The translations under genes and the position numbers were made by a program. From Isoetes taiwanensis (lineage: Eukaryota > Streptophyta > Lycopodiopsida > Isoetales > Isoetaceae): a stretch of 64,000 nt of DNA. The stretch is from contig JAJEKV010000084.1 in NCBI GenBank assembly GCA_021234155.1, positions 2,372,545 to 2,436,544 on the forward strand. Direction: 5' to 3'. Under the pieces are notes generated by a model. The model was not told the origin of the DNA and did no database searches. It saw only the letters and a program-made list of their open reading frames with translations. Each line of letters starts with the position of its first letter. The stretch's first letter is position 1. Below, one piece after another: positions 1 through 11,850 of this stretch.

Positions 1-654
1 ATTCATGATCCATTCCAGTGTGTATAAAAGCTCTGCTTACCTTGGTTATGGTGGCCTTCTAAAATTGAAGCATGCACATAGCCAACAAATTTTCAACCTG
101 CTCATAGCTACAGATCATTGCAGTAGACAAATAAAATGCCCAAAGTCATTGTTGTTCCAAATCTAAGGACTTCAAGGCCGTGGCTTTATATATCTGCTTC
201 ATGATTAGGACATATACCGCACAAAGACACCCTAAAATCAAGCGACATGTTATGAGTCCATTGCTTGGATTGGAGAAAGGCTTAGAAGGAGAGGCGCAGG
301 CAGAAGATGAGAACCTGCGTTTACGGCAAAGAGAAAAAAATGAACGGGAGCTTAGAGTTTTTTTTTGGACGTTAAACGAAAGATACATTATAATTCTTTT
401 GATTAATATCTGACGATTTATGTGACGCAAATTCTGACGATTTTTTTTTTTTTTTACGAATGATCTGACAATTTAGCTGACTAATATTCTGACGATAATT
501 TTGACGATTCTCTTGACGCTAATTCGTCACACCATTCGTCAAGAATATAATCGTCAGAGTAATCGTTAGTAAAATCGTCAAGGCTACATTAGACAAAGTC
601 GTTTAAAAGTGTCTGACGATTTTTCTGACGACGAAGTGTCATTCTCTTGTAGTG
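1..654. mobile_element. CACTA (EnSpm/CMC) transposon end, right terminus
   Basis: The segment ends at 641-654 in ATTCTCTTGTAGTG, whose reverse complement CACTACAAGAGAAT is the usual plant CACTA terminus. Inside it, 405-640 holds about ten copies of TGACGA or TCGTCA in both orientations, as expected for CACTA subterminal repeats. The base after the terminus is directly in the reading frame of a gypsy integrase, so the element seems to have inserted into that gene. The other terminus is not seen and probably lies left of the window. No transposase is recognised. Confidence 0.68.
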
Positions 655-1430
655 TCTGTCAAAGCTTTTATTCGATCCTGTGACATCTGTTGGCGAGTAA
701 AGGTTCCGAGACATCATGGCCTTCTTCAGCCACTGCCGATTCCAGATGGACCTTGGAAGAGTATTTCTGTAGACTTTATTCCAGAGCTGCCAATCTCTCG
801 GGGTATGATGCCAGCATGGTTGTTGTTGACCATTTCTCTAAGATGGCTCATTTTATTCCTGCAACACCACCATCACAAGTGAGGGAATAGCTGATCTTCT
901 TCTTCGAGAAGTAAGACTTCATGGATTGCCAGATATTATCATCAGTGATCGTGGACCTCAGTTCATTGCAGATTTTTGGAATCGGCTTTTGGATTATTGC
1001 ATATCGACCGCTCACTGACATCTGGTCATCATCCAGAAAGTAATGGGCAAGCAGAGTGCACCAATCGAACATTGGAACAACATTTAAGGTACTTTTTAGT
1101 TATCAACATGATGATTGGATCTATTATCTTCTATCGGCTGAGTTTGCCTATAATAACTTAGTACATGCTTTCACTCGCCAGACTCCGTGCTTTCTGAACT
1201 CTGGTCAATATCCTCGTTAGTCCCTTAATGTCGCTGGCGGTGACTCCGTCAATCCTAGTGCTGAGTGTCGACTTGAGAAACTACAGCCTCTTCAATCAGA
1301 TCTCTAGCATCATCTTCACTGAGCTCCAGCATCATCTTCACTGAGCTCAGGAATGCTATCGGCATTTGCATCGGCAGGAAGCTCCTAAATTTCATGTTGG
1401 TCGATTCAACGCCAGTCTCGAGCCGTCTAG
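655..1430 (+). pseudogene. Ty3/gypsy integrase fragment, broken
   Basis: Translation shows the end of the integrase zinc-binding region (SCDICWRVK, 673-699), then [19 protein letters not shown], the catalytic-core segment [14 protein letters not shown] in another frame, IISDRGPQFIADFW, and HHPESNGQAECTNRTLEQH. A C-terminal trace (RQEAPKFHVG) lies near 1371-1400. At least three frame changes and a stop are needed, so it is dead. The integrase would normally insert the retroelement cDNA. Its 5' part is cut off by the CACTA end at 654. A 21-bp tandem duplication (AGCATCATCTTCACTGAGCTC) lies at about 1307-1349. No LTR is identified. Confidence 0.85.
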
Positions 1431-2754
1431 GCATCTCTCTTGTGTTCTTGCTTGCCTTTGGGTCATTGTGCTCTTGATTCCTGTTCATATATCAGATTCT
1501 TTGCCGATCTTGGCATACTTCTTCCATATTTCTTGCATAGTTTCCACGTATTTTCCCTGTTTTCCCGTAGATTCATGACACTTCTTGCATTGATTGAGAT
1601 GTATCCCCATAGCTTTGTCAAATAGAAACATTGAATTTTTTGTTGTATGGGCTTTGAAACTTCCTAAATGGCTGTTGGACACTACTGCTAAACTTTCTAG
1701 GCTTGCCATATCTACCCATGATGCGCAATAGGTAGTCCACAATAGAGAAAAATAAGCACAAAGCTACTTTTGCTAGCACACTATCAGACATTGTCATTTC
1801 TTTAATTTTTTGGTATAGGTTGAGAGATCCATGGTAATCTATAGGGCTTCAAAATTTCTTGTTGTGCAGTTTGCTATTACTGTCAAACTTTCCATGCTCG
1901 CCGCAGTTGCCCATGATGCACAAATGGTAGTTTCAAACAAAGCACAATGTCGATTTTTGCTCCATCGGTGCCTCAACTAAACCCTTCATATCAAAAAAGG
2001 AGGGTGCCGTCATCGGCTTCGCTAGCATAAATGTGGAAGGGCAAACTTTTGCCTAGAAAAACCAGTCTTCCATAGCATAGTCGGCCAGAGGAAATGCGGC
2101 CAAACGGGGCCGGATTTAAGCCAGACAAGATCGGATCTACATCTTTATTAAAAGCCACATGGACAAGGTCTTCAATATCAGAGTTGGACAAGCAAATGCA
2201 ACCATGCGAATATACCATAGTATTTTTGCCGATAAAAAGGAAACATCCTTATTTGGAAGTGACATGCTAAATAGTCTTGGACCCAGCCAACTAGGCGAGC
2301 ATATTTAATATGTTGGACTTCATAATCAGCCTCGCTTCATATAAACATATGTGAAAGAATGTGCCAGGCTTTTTGTGGTAAAAACTATTTCTAAAGTCCA
2401 GTATATAGTTTAACAAGGAACCAAAGGTAATATTTAGGCTTATGCCAAGTTAATACTTTACACATTATGTACCCTTGTCATCTTATAGTTCCTCATTGCA
2501 TTGCTTTCAAAAACTGTTAGAAGTCCAGCATTTGTATATGGTTTTGGAGCAGGATCATCTCCCCACATTTAAGGTGTGCATCCATTGCTAACCAATGGTC
2601 AACATGGCCATGGCTCCTATACAAATATTAAGTCTTTGAGTCTATAATTTAGAATCTATGAAATGTGAACTTAGAACACCATAATGGCATGTAAACTTAG
2701 AACACCATAATGACACGCAATAAAAAAAATAAAAGTAAAAAATAAAAAATATTA
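1431..2754. other. Gene-poor stretch with one diverged duplication
   Basis: No credible coding sequence. About 1660-1765 and 1850-1960 resemble each other (both have a CTAAACTTTC/TCAAACTTTC block followed by CCCATGATGC), suggesting an old duplication. A short pair GAACACCATAATG repeats near 2672-2712. Confidence 0.4.
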
Positions 2755-2905
2755 ATCACGTTAGCTCACTGGTTATATTGGTCAAAGTAGTCTTATTAGG
2801 ATATTGAGTTATTTTGGTAGAGGTTCAATCCCTTGTATTTAGGCGAAGCTGTATAGAGGCTCGACATTCCAGCAAAACCTTATGTGAACTCGCATTTCAT
2901 ATTTT
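2755..2905 (+). mobile_element. Possible tRNA-derived SINE
   Basis: TTAGCTCACTGG at 2761-2772 resembles a pol III A box. GGTTCAATCC at 2822-2831 matches the B box consensus, about 60 bp downstream. An A-rich run (2723-2750) precedes it. The A/B pair inside a non-tRNA sequence is the layout of plant tRNA-related SINEs. The 3' end and target duplication were not found and no cloverleaf can be drawn, so it is not a tRNA gene. Confidence 0.33.
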
Positions 2906-3320
2906 AAAATCATAGGCCCCCAATCATAAATGACTATAAGCAAAAAGAGAGGCATCTAGAGGCTCCAACATAGGGTCTGGGTCTTAGAATCAGCGAATTT
3001 GATGACTGTGGTAGTCCAGGATGCACCTCATTTAGGGTACTAGTTATTTAAAGACATGCTAATCTTAAAATCCTGGCAGATGGAACTATTTTCATACCTA
3101 GAGCTTATTGAGCATTGGCTGAGGCTTCTCAAAAGGAATTGAAGGCAGTTTGAAGTGGATTTACACCTTAAGAGAAATTAGAGGTTAAATTTATTCCTTC
3201 ACTGCGAAATGAATTTCTTGGGGTATGCATCTCATACTCATTTGATTCAAACTACTTTAATATGACTGAAACATCATTGCTTTTGCAATTTTTTCAATAA
3301 AGGTCACATATATTTAAGTG

Positions 3321-3545
3321 TTTTTTTTTTTTTTTTTGAAGGACGACAAACTGTTATTCAATATTTCAAAAGAAGTACACACATAGATGCAGAGACAGGA
3401 ATAAAATCTCAGCAGACAAAGATAATCCACTGAGTGCAGCCACCTGTCTATGCATAAGATAAGATACCCAAATATTCCTCAAAAATCAAACGTTTTTTCT
3501 CAGGAGCAAGCTGAGAACATAGGTATGCCTTCACCAATCTGTCTT
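3321..3545 (-). mobile_element. 5'-truncated LINE, 3' tail fragment
   Basis: A 17-bp T run (3321-3337) followed by GAAGGACGACAAACTG is the reverse complement of a LINE 3' end (…CGTCCTTC-polyA). The next ~200 bp match, in reverse complement, the 3' region of the LINE at 11,141-11,602: both contain GCTGAGATTTTATT, CTGTCTCTGCAT and the CCTCAAAAATCAA region. Same family, opposite orientation. No clear target duplication was found. Confidence 0.72.
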
Positions 3546-4272
3546 TTTTTGCAACAATAAAATATATAACTCAGATGAAAATAGGTGAAAGTATGCCATT
3601 ACTGCCAAAATAGAAATTGAGTATATGGCTACTTAATTATACCATTTTCCTATTAATTGTCGGATACCATTTTCCTATTAATTGTCAGATACTTGACAAC
3701 ACTTTGCTCTATGCAGATCCTACTCTGAGTGCTTTATCAAATTCTTAATAGATCTACTTAGCTAGCTCCCAACACAAAGTACAATGGGCAAGCAAAGTTC
3801 TATTGTTATTCCTCTCTATGCTTATTTTATACTTTAACTAATCTACACTTTAATCTTTTGGCAGATTTGTAAGGGCACTCGCTGCTATAGTTAAATATAG
3901 GACGCGTTCCTTGTATATGTATCCATAAGGGAGATAATTTGAACAAGTTGTGAATTTCTTCATTTTTATTAAGACATTGAAAAAGAATGATCAACGAGGT
4001 GCACATCAAATCAAGTTGATGCCTTACAAGCTTATTACTTTCTTAAGTTGATGGCATTTTATAAGAGTGCAACTTCAAGCAGATTTTTAAGGTAAATAAG
4101 CTTCTATGTTATTTTGTGAGCTAGCAAATGTTTTCCTGTTATGGAGTCAAATTTCCATTGTTCTATATTTAATTCAAAAATGCATAACTTGTTTTTAATG
4201 AGTGAATATTTGTTGTTCTTCCAACTACATGACATGGCATTGACCAACCTGGTTATGATAGGAACATAAAGT
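3546..4272. other. AT-rich stretch, no gene recognised
   Basis: Nothing convincingly coding. A short direct repeat (ACCATTTTCCTATTAATTGTC) occurs twice near 3641-3688. Confidence 0.35.
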
Positions 4273-4595
4273 GAACTTATAAAAAACCTCGAGGATGTGA
4301 ATCCAGACGACTTAAGGATCTTGTTTGTAACAAGGTACTTGACATTAATTTTTCACTTTCTAAAAGCTTTGTAATTTTAGTGTATCGATTAGCAAAGCTT
4401 TGTTTGCTATATGACAGTTAATGCTCATTTCACATAATGATCCATGGATTAACAGAACCCATTTCTTGATTGATGTCATGGTTTCTCTTTTGAGAAGGTG
4501 CAATTGTAGAAGGAAGCTATGAGGAGGTCATGTGGGATGAGAGCCTGGCCCTTAGCAAAGATTATACCGATGAGGGTTGCTTGGCTCTTCCGAAG
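4273..4595 (+). pseudogene. Candidate host-gene exon(s), unidentified
   Basis: 4498-4595 reads as an open exon (VEGSYEEVMWDESLALSKDY and on) between an AG acceptor at 4496-4497 and a GTAAAT donor. An upstream candidate exon, 4273-4334 (NLEDVNPDDLRILFVT), precedes a GTACTT donor. The acidic, hydrophilic composition looks protein-like, but the splice phases of the two do not match as drawn, so at least one boundary is wrong. The protein family is not recognised. The LINE inserted 475 bp downstream would lie in the next intron. Confidence 0.3.
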
Positions 4596-5056
4596 GTAAA
4601 TTTGCAGTTGCTGACCCTGCTACTCATTTATTATGTAACTTCAATTTGTTTCGGGTTGAGTCAACATATGGAACTAGAGAAGACATTCATGATGGGTTGC
4701 AACTAATGGGTGCTTATGTTAAGATTTCATGACTAGGCCAAGATGGCAGCTTCACTAAAGGTCTTTTAACAATTTGATTATGTCAAACAACTCTCTCAAT
4801 ACAAAAATATTTGCACATTTAACACAAAAATATATGCCCTTTAAATTTGGATTCTCATAAAGGATATGTCTTTATGGTTCTTGCAATGACATATTAGCAG
4901 GAGTAAATGGGCAACATGTGTAATATTACATTCAATTCAATCAACTCAATTCTATTATATCTTCTACTTGACATGCAATTCGTACTGTCATGGATTCACA
5001 TGCAAGTATAATATTCTATCCTTTTGACGGACATATGCATAATATGGAAAGAACAA

Positions 5057-5070
5057 GATGGAGTGAATTG
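5057..5070. repeat. Target-site duplication, LINE left copy
   Basis: GATGGAGTGAATTG occurs here and again at 8095-8108, exactly flanking the LINE. A 14-bp perfect duplication is typical of LINE target-primed insertion. Confidence 0.85.
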
Positions 5071-8000
5071 TCAAAAGTTTTGCCAAACAGTGGGGTCGAG
5101 AGTCTGCAGCAGCAGGTCGAGCCTTACTGGACACCTTGTATCAGGACCTGCTCCATTCTCGACAGGGACGTCTTCCAGGTGTTCATGATCGTGATATTTT
5201 GGCACAGATCCAAGCATTGGAGGAGGAGCAAATTCAGCAAGCAAAGACGAAGGCAGGTCTGCAATGGTTTCGTGATGGAGACCGTTGTACGGGCTTCTTT
5301 TTCCGTGCGGCTAAGAGGCGTCGCATGTCGTCGACCACGTCCTCATTGCTTTTGCCGAATGGTTCGGTGCTAACAGAGCCGATTGAACTCAAGCAACATC
5401 TGCATAACCACTTCCATACGTTTTTTGCTGAGAAACATCTTCCCTTTCAATCAGAAATGCGAGATGCTGTTTTGTCTAGGATTTCCCCCATCATCTCTGG
5501 TGAGCAGCGCGAGTCAATAGAGGCGGCTATGACAACTGATGATTTAAGTTCGGCAGTCTTTGAACTGAAAAGAGGCAAATGCCCAGGTTTGGATGGTTTG
5601 CCAATCGAGTTCTTCCAGGAGTATTGGGAATGGCTGGAGCCAGATGTGTATGATGCTTTCTGCGACTTTCGGCGGTCCACTGCTTTGGATAGAATTCTAA
5701 ACACAGGTGCCATCTCACTCATCCCCAAGGTCAAGGATCCTTAGACTATTTCAGACTGGCGGCCCATCACCTTATTATCATCCGTATATAAGATCTTTGC
5801 CAAGGCTTTTGCAGAGCGGGTAAAGGACATCTTGGCAGAATCCATCTCAACAACCCAGTCAGGTTTTCTTTCAAAACGGTGCATTTTGAACAATGTTGAT
5901 GCTGCTTATGAGGGAATCTATTGGGCACATAAGCAAAACCTTCAGTTGTATACCTTAAGCTTGATTTTGCAAAGGCTTATGACAGTGTCAGCTGGGAATT
6001 CATGCACCGATGTTTGCTAAGATTGGAATTTGGGGAACAATTCACATAAGATATTATGAAGCTGCATATCTCTGCTCGGGCGACTGTTATGTTCCATGGT
6101 GAGCCGTCAGATGCCTTTTCACTCGGTCGTGGTATTCGCCAGGGATGCCCCTTAGCACCATTGCTTTTCACAATTGTTGCAGAGGCTTTGTCGCAGTTAT
6201 TCACCGTTGCAACCACAGAGGGACTTCTCCATGGTCTTGCAATGGAGGACGGCACACAAGAGGTTTGCAATCAATATGCAGACGATATGTTCCTCTTTCT
6301 AGTCGCCAATGCTGAGAATCTTGCTGCTGCCAAAATGCTCTTAGATACTTTTTCACTGGCTTCCGGTGTCCTTGTGGGGTGGCAGGAGTGTACAGCTTTG
6401 TGGACATTAGATAATCTGGCTCCGGCATGTGTTCACGATTATCCATGGAAATTACTTGCGCATAGACAAGCCATCAAGTTGTTGGAGATTCCAGTTGGCA
6501 TCCATGTTACAATGGGAGCAGCATGGGAGGAGATCATTAGGGGTTTGGAGAAGCACTTGTTCTGGTGGTCCACTGCTAAGTTGTCTCTTGCGGGTCGCAT
6601 TACAGTGGCCAAGTCAGTCCTTAGTAGTACCCATGTTTATATGGCATCCTTACTGCTAGCCCCACAGATCAAAGTGCGTGAGCTCATTGCAATAGTTCGA
6701 AACTTTATTTGGGCGGGTACTGAGGAAGATGTTGTGGTTAAGGCGGCTTGGTCGAAGTGCATCCTTCCAAAATGGGCAGGTGGTCTGGGTATGATGGACT
6801 TCTTACTGCGAGCAAAGTGCTTATTTCAAAGTTCATTTGGAGACTCCTGAATGGTGAGGATGACTCTCCTGGTTCACGCCTTCTTAGACAAGCTCTTGGT
6901 CACTTTATCCCTCTAGGCAAGAAGGCTGTCAAACCAGTCCTACCTTGGGCTTTATTTCAGAATCTGCAGCCTTTTCCAAGTGCTTCTCCATTTTTGCGTG
7001 GCTTGTTGACCGCATGAAAGGCGGTCAGACATCGTTTTTTGCCATGCCCCTCTATCCACACCCTATTGGAGACTCCATAGTGGTGGGTACCACTGCCTCC
7101 AGACCCCTCAGCACCTCCATTGGCAGCATCAGTTCAAACTCTTACACAGAGATGATGGGTTCTTGCAGATGTTGTCTCTATTCAAGCATGGTATGAGGCG
7201 GGTCGCCTATCGCCTACTATCTTGGCCTGAATTTCAGGCAAAGTTCTTGCTCTCTCATTGGGATGTATCTCTATGGGAGAAGGTCGCAGGAAATTTGCCT
7301 TTTATAGTGCAAGTTGGTGTTGCTGATAGGATGCCATGGGACTGTCATGAAAATATTCACAAAGGCAAGTACTTTGTCAGATCAGTATATCGCCTTCTTT
7401 TAGCACCACAGCCCCTCCAGTTGCCCGATGGGTGGCACCTACAGGTTCCACAGCCCACTTTGCGTCGTATATGGCGATGGTTTTGGGATAGGTTGCTCCA
7501 CCCTAAAGTCTCTGTACTGTGGTGGCAAGTTATCCACAAGTGCCTGCGGGTTAATGCCTTCCGACATCGCTATGATCCTCGCATATCTGCAGTATGCCCA
7601 CTCTGTCTTTCGGACGTCGAGACTCGTGAGCATTGTCTCTTTGATTGTCCTGAGGTTCAACCAGCATGGTCTTGGCTACAAGGTTTGTTTAACAGTACAT
7701 TGGATTGCCGATGCATTCTCTTGGCATCTTATCCTAACGCATGGCCTCCAGCTAAACAAAGGGCATTCCATCTTGGTTCCGATTGGCTCCTATGGTCGAT
7801 ATGGGAGCGTCGCAGACACCACATCTTTCAGCATTAACTCTTCTGCACGCGGTGTTATTACGGTGGCCCAGAAAAAGATATTGATAGCCTACGAGTGTTC
7901 CTCCCTTGAATCAGAAATGATGGAACGCATCTGGATTCAATATCTTCGAATTGATTCTTATCATTAGTCTCCTATTCTGGAGTAAGTACATTGTGCTCCA

Positions 8001-8094
8001 GGCTCGTGCTCCTGTGGCATCCTTTTGTACTTACACAATACTTTTTATCTGATTAATAAACTTTTTGGCTTTCGTCCTTAAAAAAAAAAGAAGG
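5071..8094 (+). mobile_element. 5'-truncated L1-type LINE with 14-bp TSD
   Basis: The 3,024-bp insertion is bounded by GATGGAGTGAATTG on both sides. It ends in TTCGTCCTT plus a short poly-A (8080-8089), with AATAAA-like sequence (ATTAATAAAC) just upstream. It starts inside ORF2 between the endonuclease and reverse transcriptase, so ORF1 and the endonuclease are missing, the usual outcome of incomplete target-primed reverse transcription. Confidence 0.88.
5075..7967 (+). pseudogene. LINE ORF2 remnant: reverse transcriptase and zf-RVT
   Basis: The translation follows the plant LINE reverse transcriptase order: the linker ending WFRDGDRCTGFFF, RGKCPGLDGLPIEFF, DWRPITLL, TQSGFL, LDFAKAYDSVSWEF, RGIRQGCPLAPLLF, and the catalytic YADD at 6275-6286. 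The C-terminal zinc-knuckle region (CPLC, then EHCLFDCPE, about 7597-7650) follows. An in-frame TAG (5742-5744) and several frame changes (near 5960, 6020, 6830, 7020 and 7830) kill it. It would copy LINE RNA at nicked DNA. Antisense and overlapping frames in this region are shadows. Confidence 0.9.
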
Positions 8095-8108
8095 GATGGA
8101 GTGAATTG
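8095..8108. repeat. Target-site duplication, LINE right copy
   Basis: Second copy of GATGGAGTGAATTG. Confidence 0.85.
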
Positions 8109-11100
8109 AGAGGCATGGCACAAATGGGCGGGTTTAGCCTATGTTTACATAATACGGCACATGTTTCTAAAAGTTGTTATTTGTGTTTATTGTTTACCAT
8201 TTACAAAATCTCGAATTGTATGATTATAAATGTTTTTGTTTGTTTGGAAGAATAGAATAGAATAGAAGATGTTGACTGGACAAGATGTATTATCCCCGTG
8301 CCAAATAACACATTTCCTTGCATATGCCGCAATTGTTTGAGTAATAAAGCAATTGGGGCTAGTGGCAACCACCAGGGAGCATGAATTTCTCTACTTCCAT
8401 CAAAATTTTACGAGCATCCTATTTCCATCAAATTTTTGGGACAGTTCAGTTTAGAATCAAAGCAACTTCAAGTCCAGGTCTTTGTGATGAGATAAGAAAC
8501 CAAACTTAAAGTTTGGCTTGTGTGCCACAAAGTTAACATGATCCAAATAGTTCTTCAAATCCATAGCTGAAAATTAGTTGGAAGAATCTTGGTATCCCTA
8601 AGTGAAACTAATAGTAAGAATTAGTGTAGCGCTCTTTAGATAAAAATGTCATTAATTAAAGTTCTATGGATTTTCAAGTGTGATATTTGTTTCCATGCCT
8701 AATTGTTATGATATCAAACCATAAATAAGAATTGTGTCTAGGGCACACGTACAAAAGGTTCTTTGTTTACACACACACACAAAAACTAAACCCTCTTCTT
8801 CAAGCCTGCCCTACTGGAGTTTTTGTTTTTCCCCTTTTTGTCGCTTTGACTATAGTTCATGTACTATACAAAATAGTATTGTACTTGAGTGTATGTTTTT
8901 CTCCTTCGTGGCTATAATTAGGGCAAAAAATCTATACCTTCTATTTTCGACGTCCCCCTTTTTCTTTAGATGTAATAGTATCTGGCTGATAGCAGCTTTT
9001 ACCTGGTTGTACCACTGCAATCACCATGGCCTTCTCCACATGCCCAATCAAGGCCTATCTACAGGGAACACAAAAGGTTCTTTTGACTTGTATGATCACT
9101 CGGGTACCTTGTCCAACCATTGTCCAATGAGAAACTAGAATCGAATGATTTTTCAACATCTGGTTTGTTGTATTACAACACTATTTCGTGGTAAATATTA
9201 AATTGAATGAATGATTTTTATTGTCCACGGAGATCAAATGGCCTAAAGCACCCAAGAAAAGGAAGCAAAGCAGTTGTATTACTCTCCATTCCCCAAAATC
9301 CGAAGGGTTTTCGAGGGAACAACTATAGCAGCATTCAGTTGACAAACTACAAAAATATATATGGTAAAATATTGTGCCACCTGTTAAGACAGTGTGCAAG
9401 GACATGGTGAAATCCAACATGCCATGCCATGTCTTCAGCAATACGACATGCGCTTTTCTACATAGGGAATTGTATTTGTGCATATGACCAGTATGTTCAT
9501 TGCAAGATATAGCTGGATGAATTAACATCATGATATTATGGTTTAGTGCGCATCAAAATCTATGAATAATGAAGGAATGTAAAAATGTACAAATTCTAAA
9601 ATGGTCACCTTCTGGTCGAAAGCGAAAAACATAATATGTCTGCATAAAGATGTCGAATATAAAACTGACCTATTTGTGCAGTTGGAAGCTCACAAGAAGA
9701 AGATAATTTAATTTGAGGCATTGATAGCTTCGATCAATCATTGTCCCCATATGCAACCATGTTTCAAAAGTATGTCACAATATGAAATCATCTGACTTGT
9801 ACTCCACCTGTTGGCATTGCCTTCTGGATCAAACTCCATCTTTTATTAACTTGCCTCACGAATTTGCAACACTTAAGCCAAAATCTGCAAGATTCCACAT
9901 CTTAAATTTGCCTCACGAATTTGCCTCCTTGCTTTACCATCTCATTGCTCTTTATTCAGTGCTATGCATAGTCCCTAGTAACTTCAAATTTGATAATAAA
10001 CCACAGAGACTGATTCTGCTAATGCTTCCGACGCTTGGCAGATCCTGCAGATCCAACCAGCTAAATACTTACTTCTATGGATCTTCCGTGACTTCGCTGA
10101 ATCGCGCATAAAAAATTTATGGAGATTTGCAACAACATAAGCAAGCAACACCTGAACTAACCCTAAATAACTTGGATTCAAAAGATCAAGAAAACATAAT
10201 CTCTTGATTAAAACGGATTTGCTGATGCATTCATGTCATTATGTGCCAACAACATAGAACTGCATTATAGACCTTAAAATCCCTGTTATAACATGTGATT
10301 TAATGTGTTTGCAAATTAAAAGCATTGGTTGCATCTTCATTGGCCCCTCCCACCGTCATATCTTTGAACAAACTATAAGAATCCTCCTTACAACTAAAAC
10401 GAAGCCATTGGCTTGATTGTACAAAAGGCCTCCCAAGGTGTTGACTTAAATCAAAGATTTGCAAAAAATCAAGATCAATCTTTTTTTTGACATTTTTTAA
10501 GCATCATTATGTTGCACCTCATTTATTGTAAATAATGATTTGTAGTCAACGATTAAAACAAAAACTTGGCACAATTGTAACTGTTATCTAATAAATAGAA
10601 ACTTCAACTATAGTTTGAACAATTTATTGTACGGATCTCATTTTTATCCCCTTAGGCAAACGAACAAACATGTCAAACATTTACTAGAGTCTGGCATCAA
10701 TAATCATACTATACTTACCCACTTCCCAAATTGAACAATAGAATAGAATAGAACAAAACACCTTATGACTATGAAAGATGATTGGCTATAACATACCAAA
10801 TTCATAATGCAGTTGAACACAAAGCATAGATATTAATGTATTGGCCATGTTATAGCCACTGGGAGTTTGCATTCATGTGATAGTATGTTGACGCACACCC
10901 CTACATTTAGTAACACAAATGCATTATATTGTGGCATCATTTGACATCAATTGACCACATGTTTTCTACTACAACATTTCTTGACTACAATCATATTGCA
11001 CAACTTTGATCACATTGTGTACATCATGACTAGATTAGTTTTTCAAGCCCATTACCCCCAAAAAAAAAAAATAAAAAAATAAAAAAAAAATCCAAAAAAG

Positions 11101-11127
11101 TAGATAGTTTAGAACATACATTGCAAC
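8109..11127. other. AT-rich gene-poor DNA
   Basis: Several open frames here (for example 8734-9138) show no recognisable domain and look accidental. A short repeat TTGCCTCACGAATTTGC occurs at about 9851 and 9909. A run of A with scattered T at 11,056-11,097 precedes the next LINE target site. No promoter or RNA gene is evident. Confidence 0.4.
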
Positions 11128-11615
11128 AATGATTTTATTGAGCATTGCTTTTTCATGTGTGAACACCTTAGACAGGTATGGGACTGGTTGTTTTCCCTTT
11201 TTCAGGTTTCACTAACAAGTCAACAACTGCTTTTGGCAATTTACCCAAGTACCTGGACAGAGTTACAAGGCCAGGCTTTTCATCTAGCAGCAGGATGGTT
11301 GCTTTGGACTATCTGGAAAAGACGAAGACTTGTAATCTTCAAAGGTCTGGATGTGGCAGATAATCGTGTTCTCCAAGAAGCTCAAGGTTACATTGTAAAG
11401 TCGTATCATTGTTCTTCACTTGCCCCTCGCAAGAGGCGATTGATTTTTGAGGAGTTGTTGGATGTGCACTCTTATGCTTAGGCAGGTTGCTTCACTCGGT
11501 GGGTCTCCGCTTATCCGCTGAGATTTTATTTCTGTCTCTGCATTTATACTTGTAATTGACTCTTTGATTGAATAAAGTCTGACGTCCTTCAACAAAAAAA
11601 AAAATGATTTTATTG
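11128..11615 (+). mobile_element. Short 5'-truncated LINE with ~13-bp TSD
   Basis: AATGATTTTATTG at 11,128-11,140 is repeated at 11,603-11,615 and encloses a ~460-bp LINE 3' fragment (11,141-11,602). It encodes EHCFFMCEHLRQVWDWLF and continues to a stop at 11,479, homologous to the zinc-knuckle C-terminus of the longer LINE (EHCLFDCPEVQPAWSWL). It ends GACGTCCTTCAAC plus poly-A, with TTGAATAAAG just before. The reading frame of this fragment is intact, so it looks younger than the longer copy. Confidence 0.87.
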
Positions 11616-11789
11616 TAGTAGAATATGTGCTTTCACACCGAACCATCCCGCTTATTCAATATAAATGCATATAATGCGCAAGATGCCACCTAAATCTTCC
11701 ACCCACATTCCACACATACATAAAACAATTTACACATGCCCAACATCCATCCCATCATGCTCCTCCTTCCATCAACCGATTCTATCAAC

Positions 11790-11793
11790 TATT
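11790..11793. repeat. TSD TATT of element 1, left
   Basis: TATT directly precedes the left TIR and recurs at 22,239-22,242 directly after the right TIR. Confidence 0.75.
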
Positions 11794-11850
11794 AACAAGG
11801 TTGCAAATTAAACGGGAGTGTTGCAGCACTCCCGTTTCAAAGATTCCTTT
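11794..11850 (+). repeat. Element 1 left TIR and hairpin
   Basis: The TIR begins at 11,794. It runs into a perfect hairpin: AAACGGGAGTG (11,810-11,820), loop TTGCAG, CACTCCCGTTT (11,827-11,837). AAAGATTCC, shared by all four ends of the family, follows at 11,839-11,847. Confidence 0.8.

Noticed and set aside
8734-9138. 134-codon ORF
   Set aside because: No recognisable domain, no splice or promoter context, AT-rich composition; likely chance.
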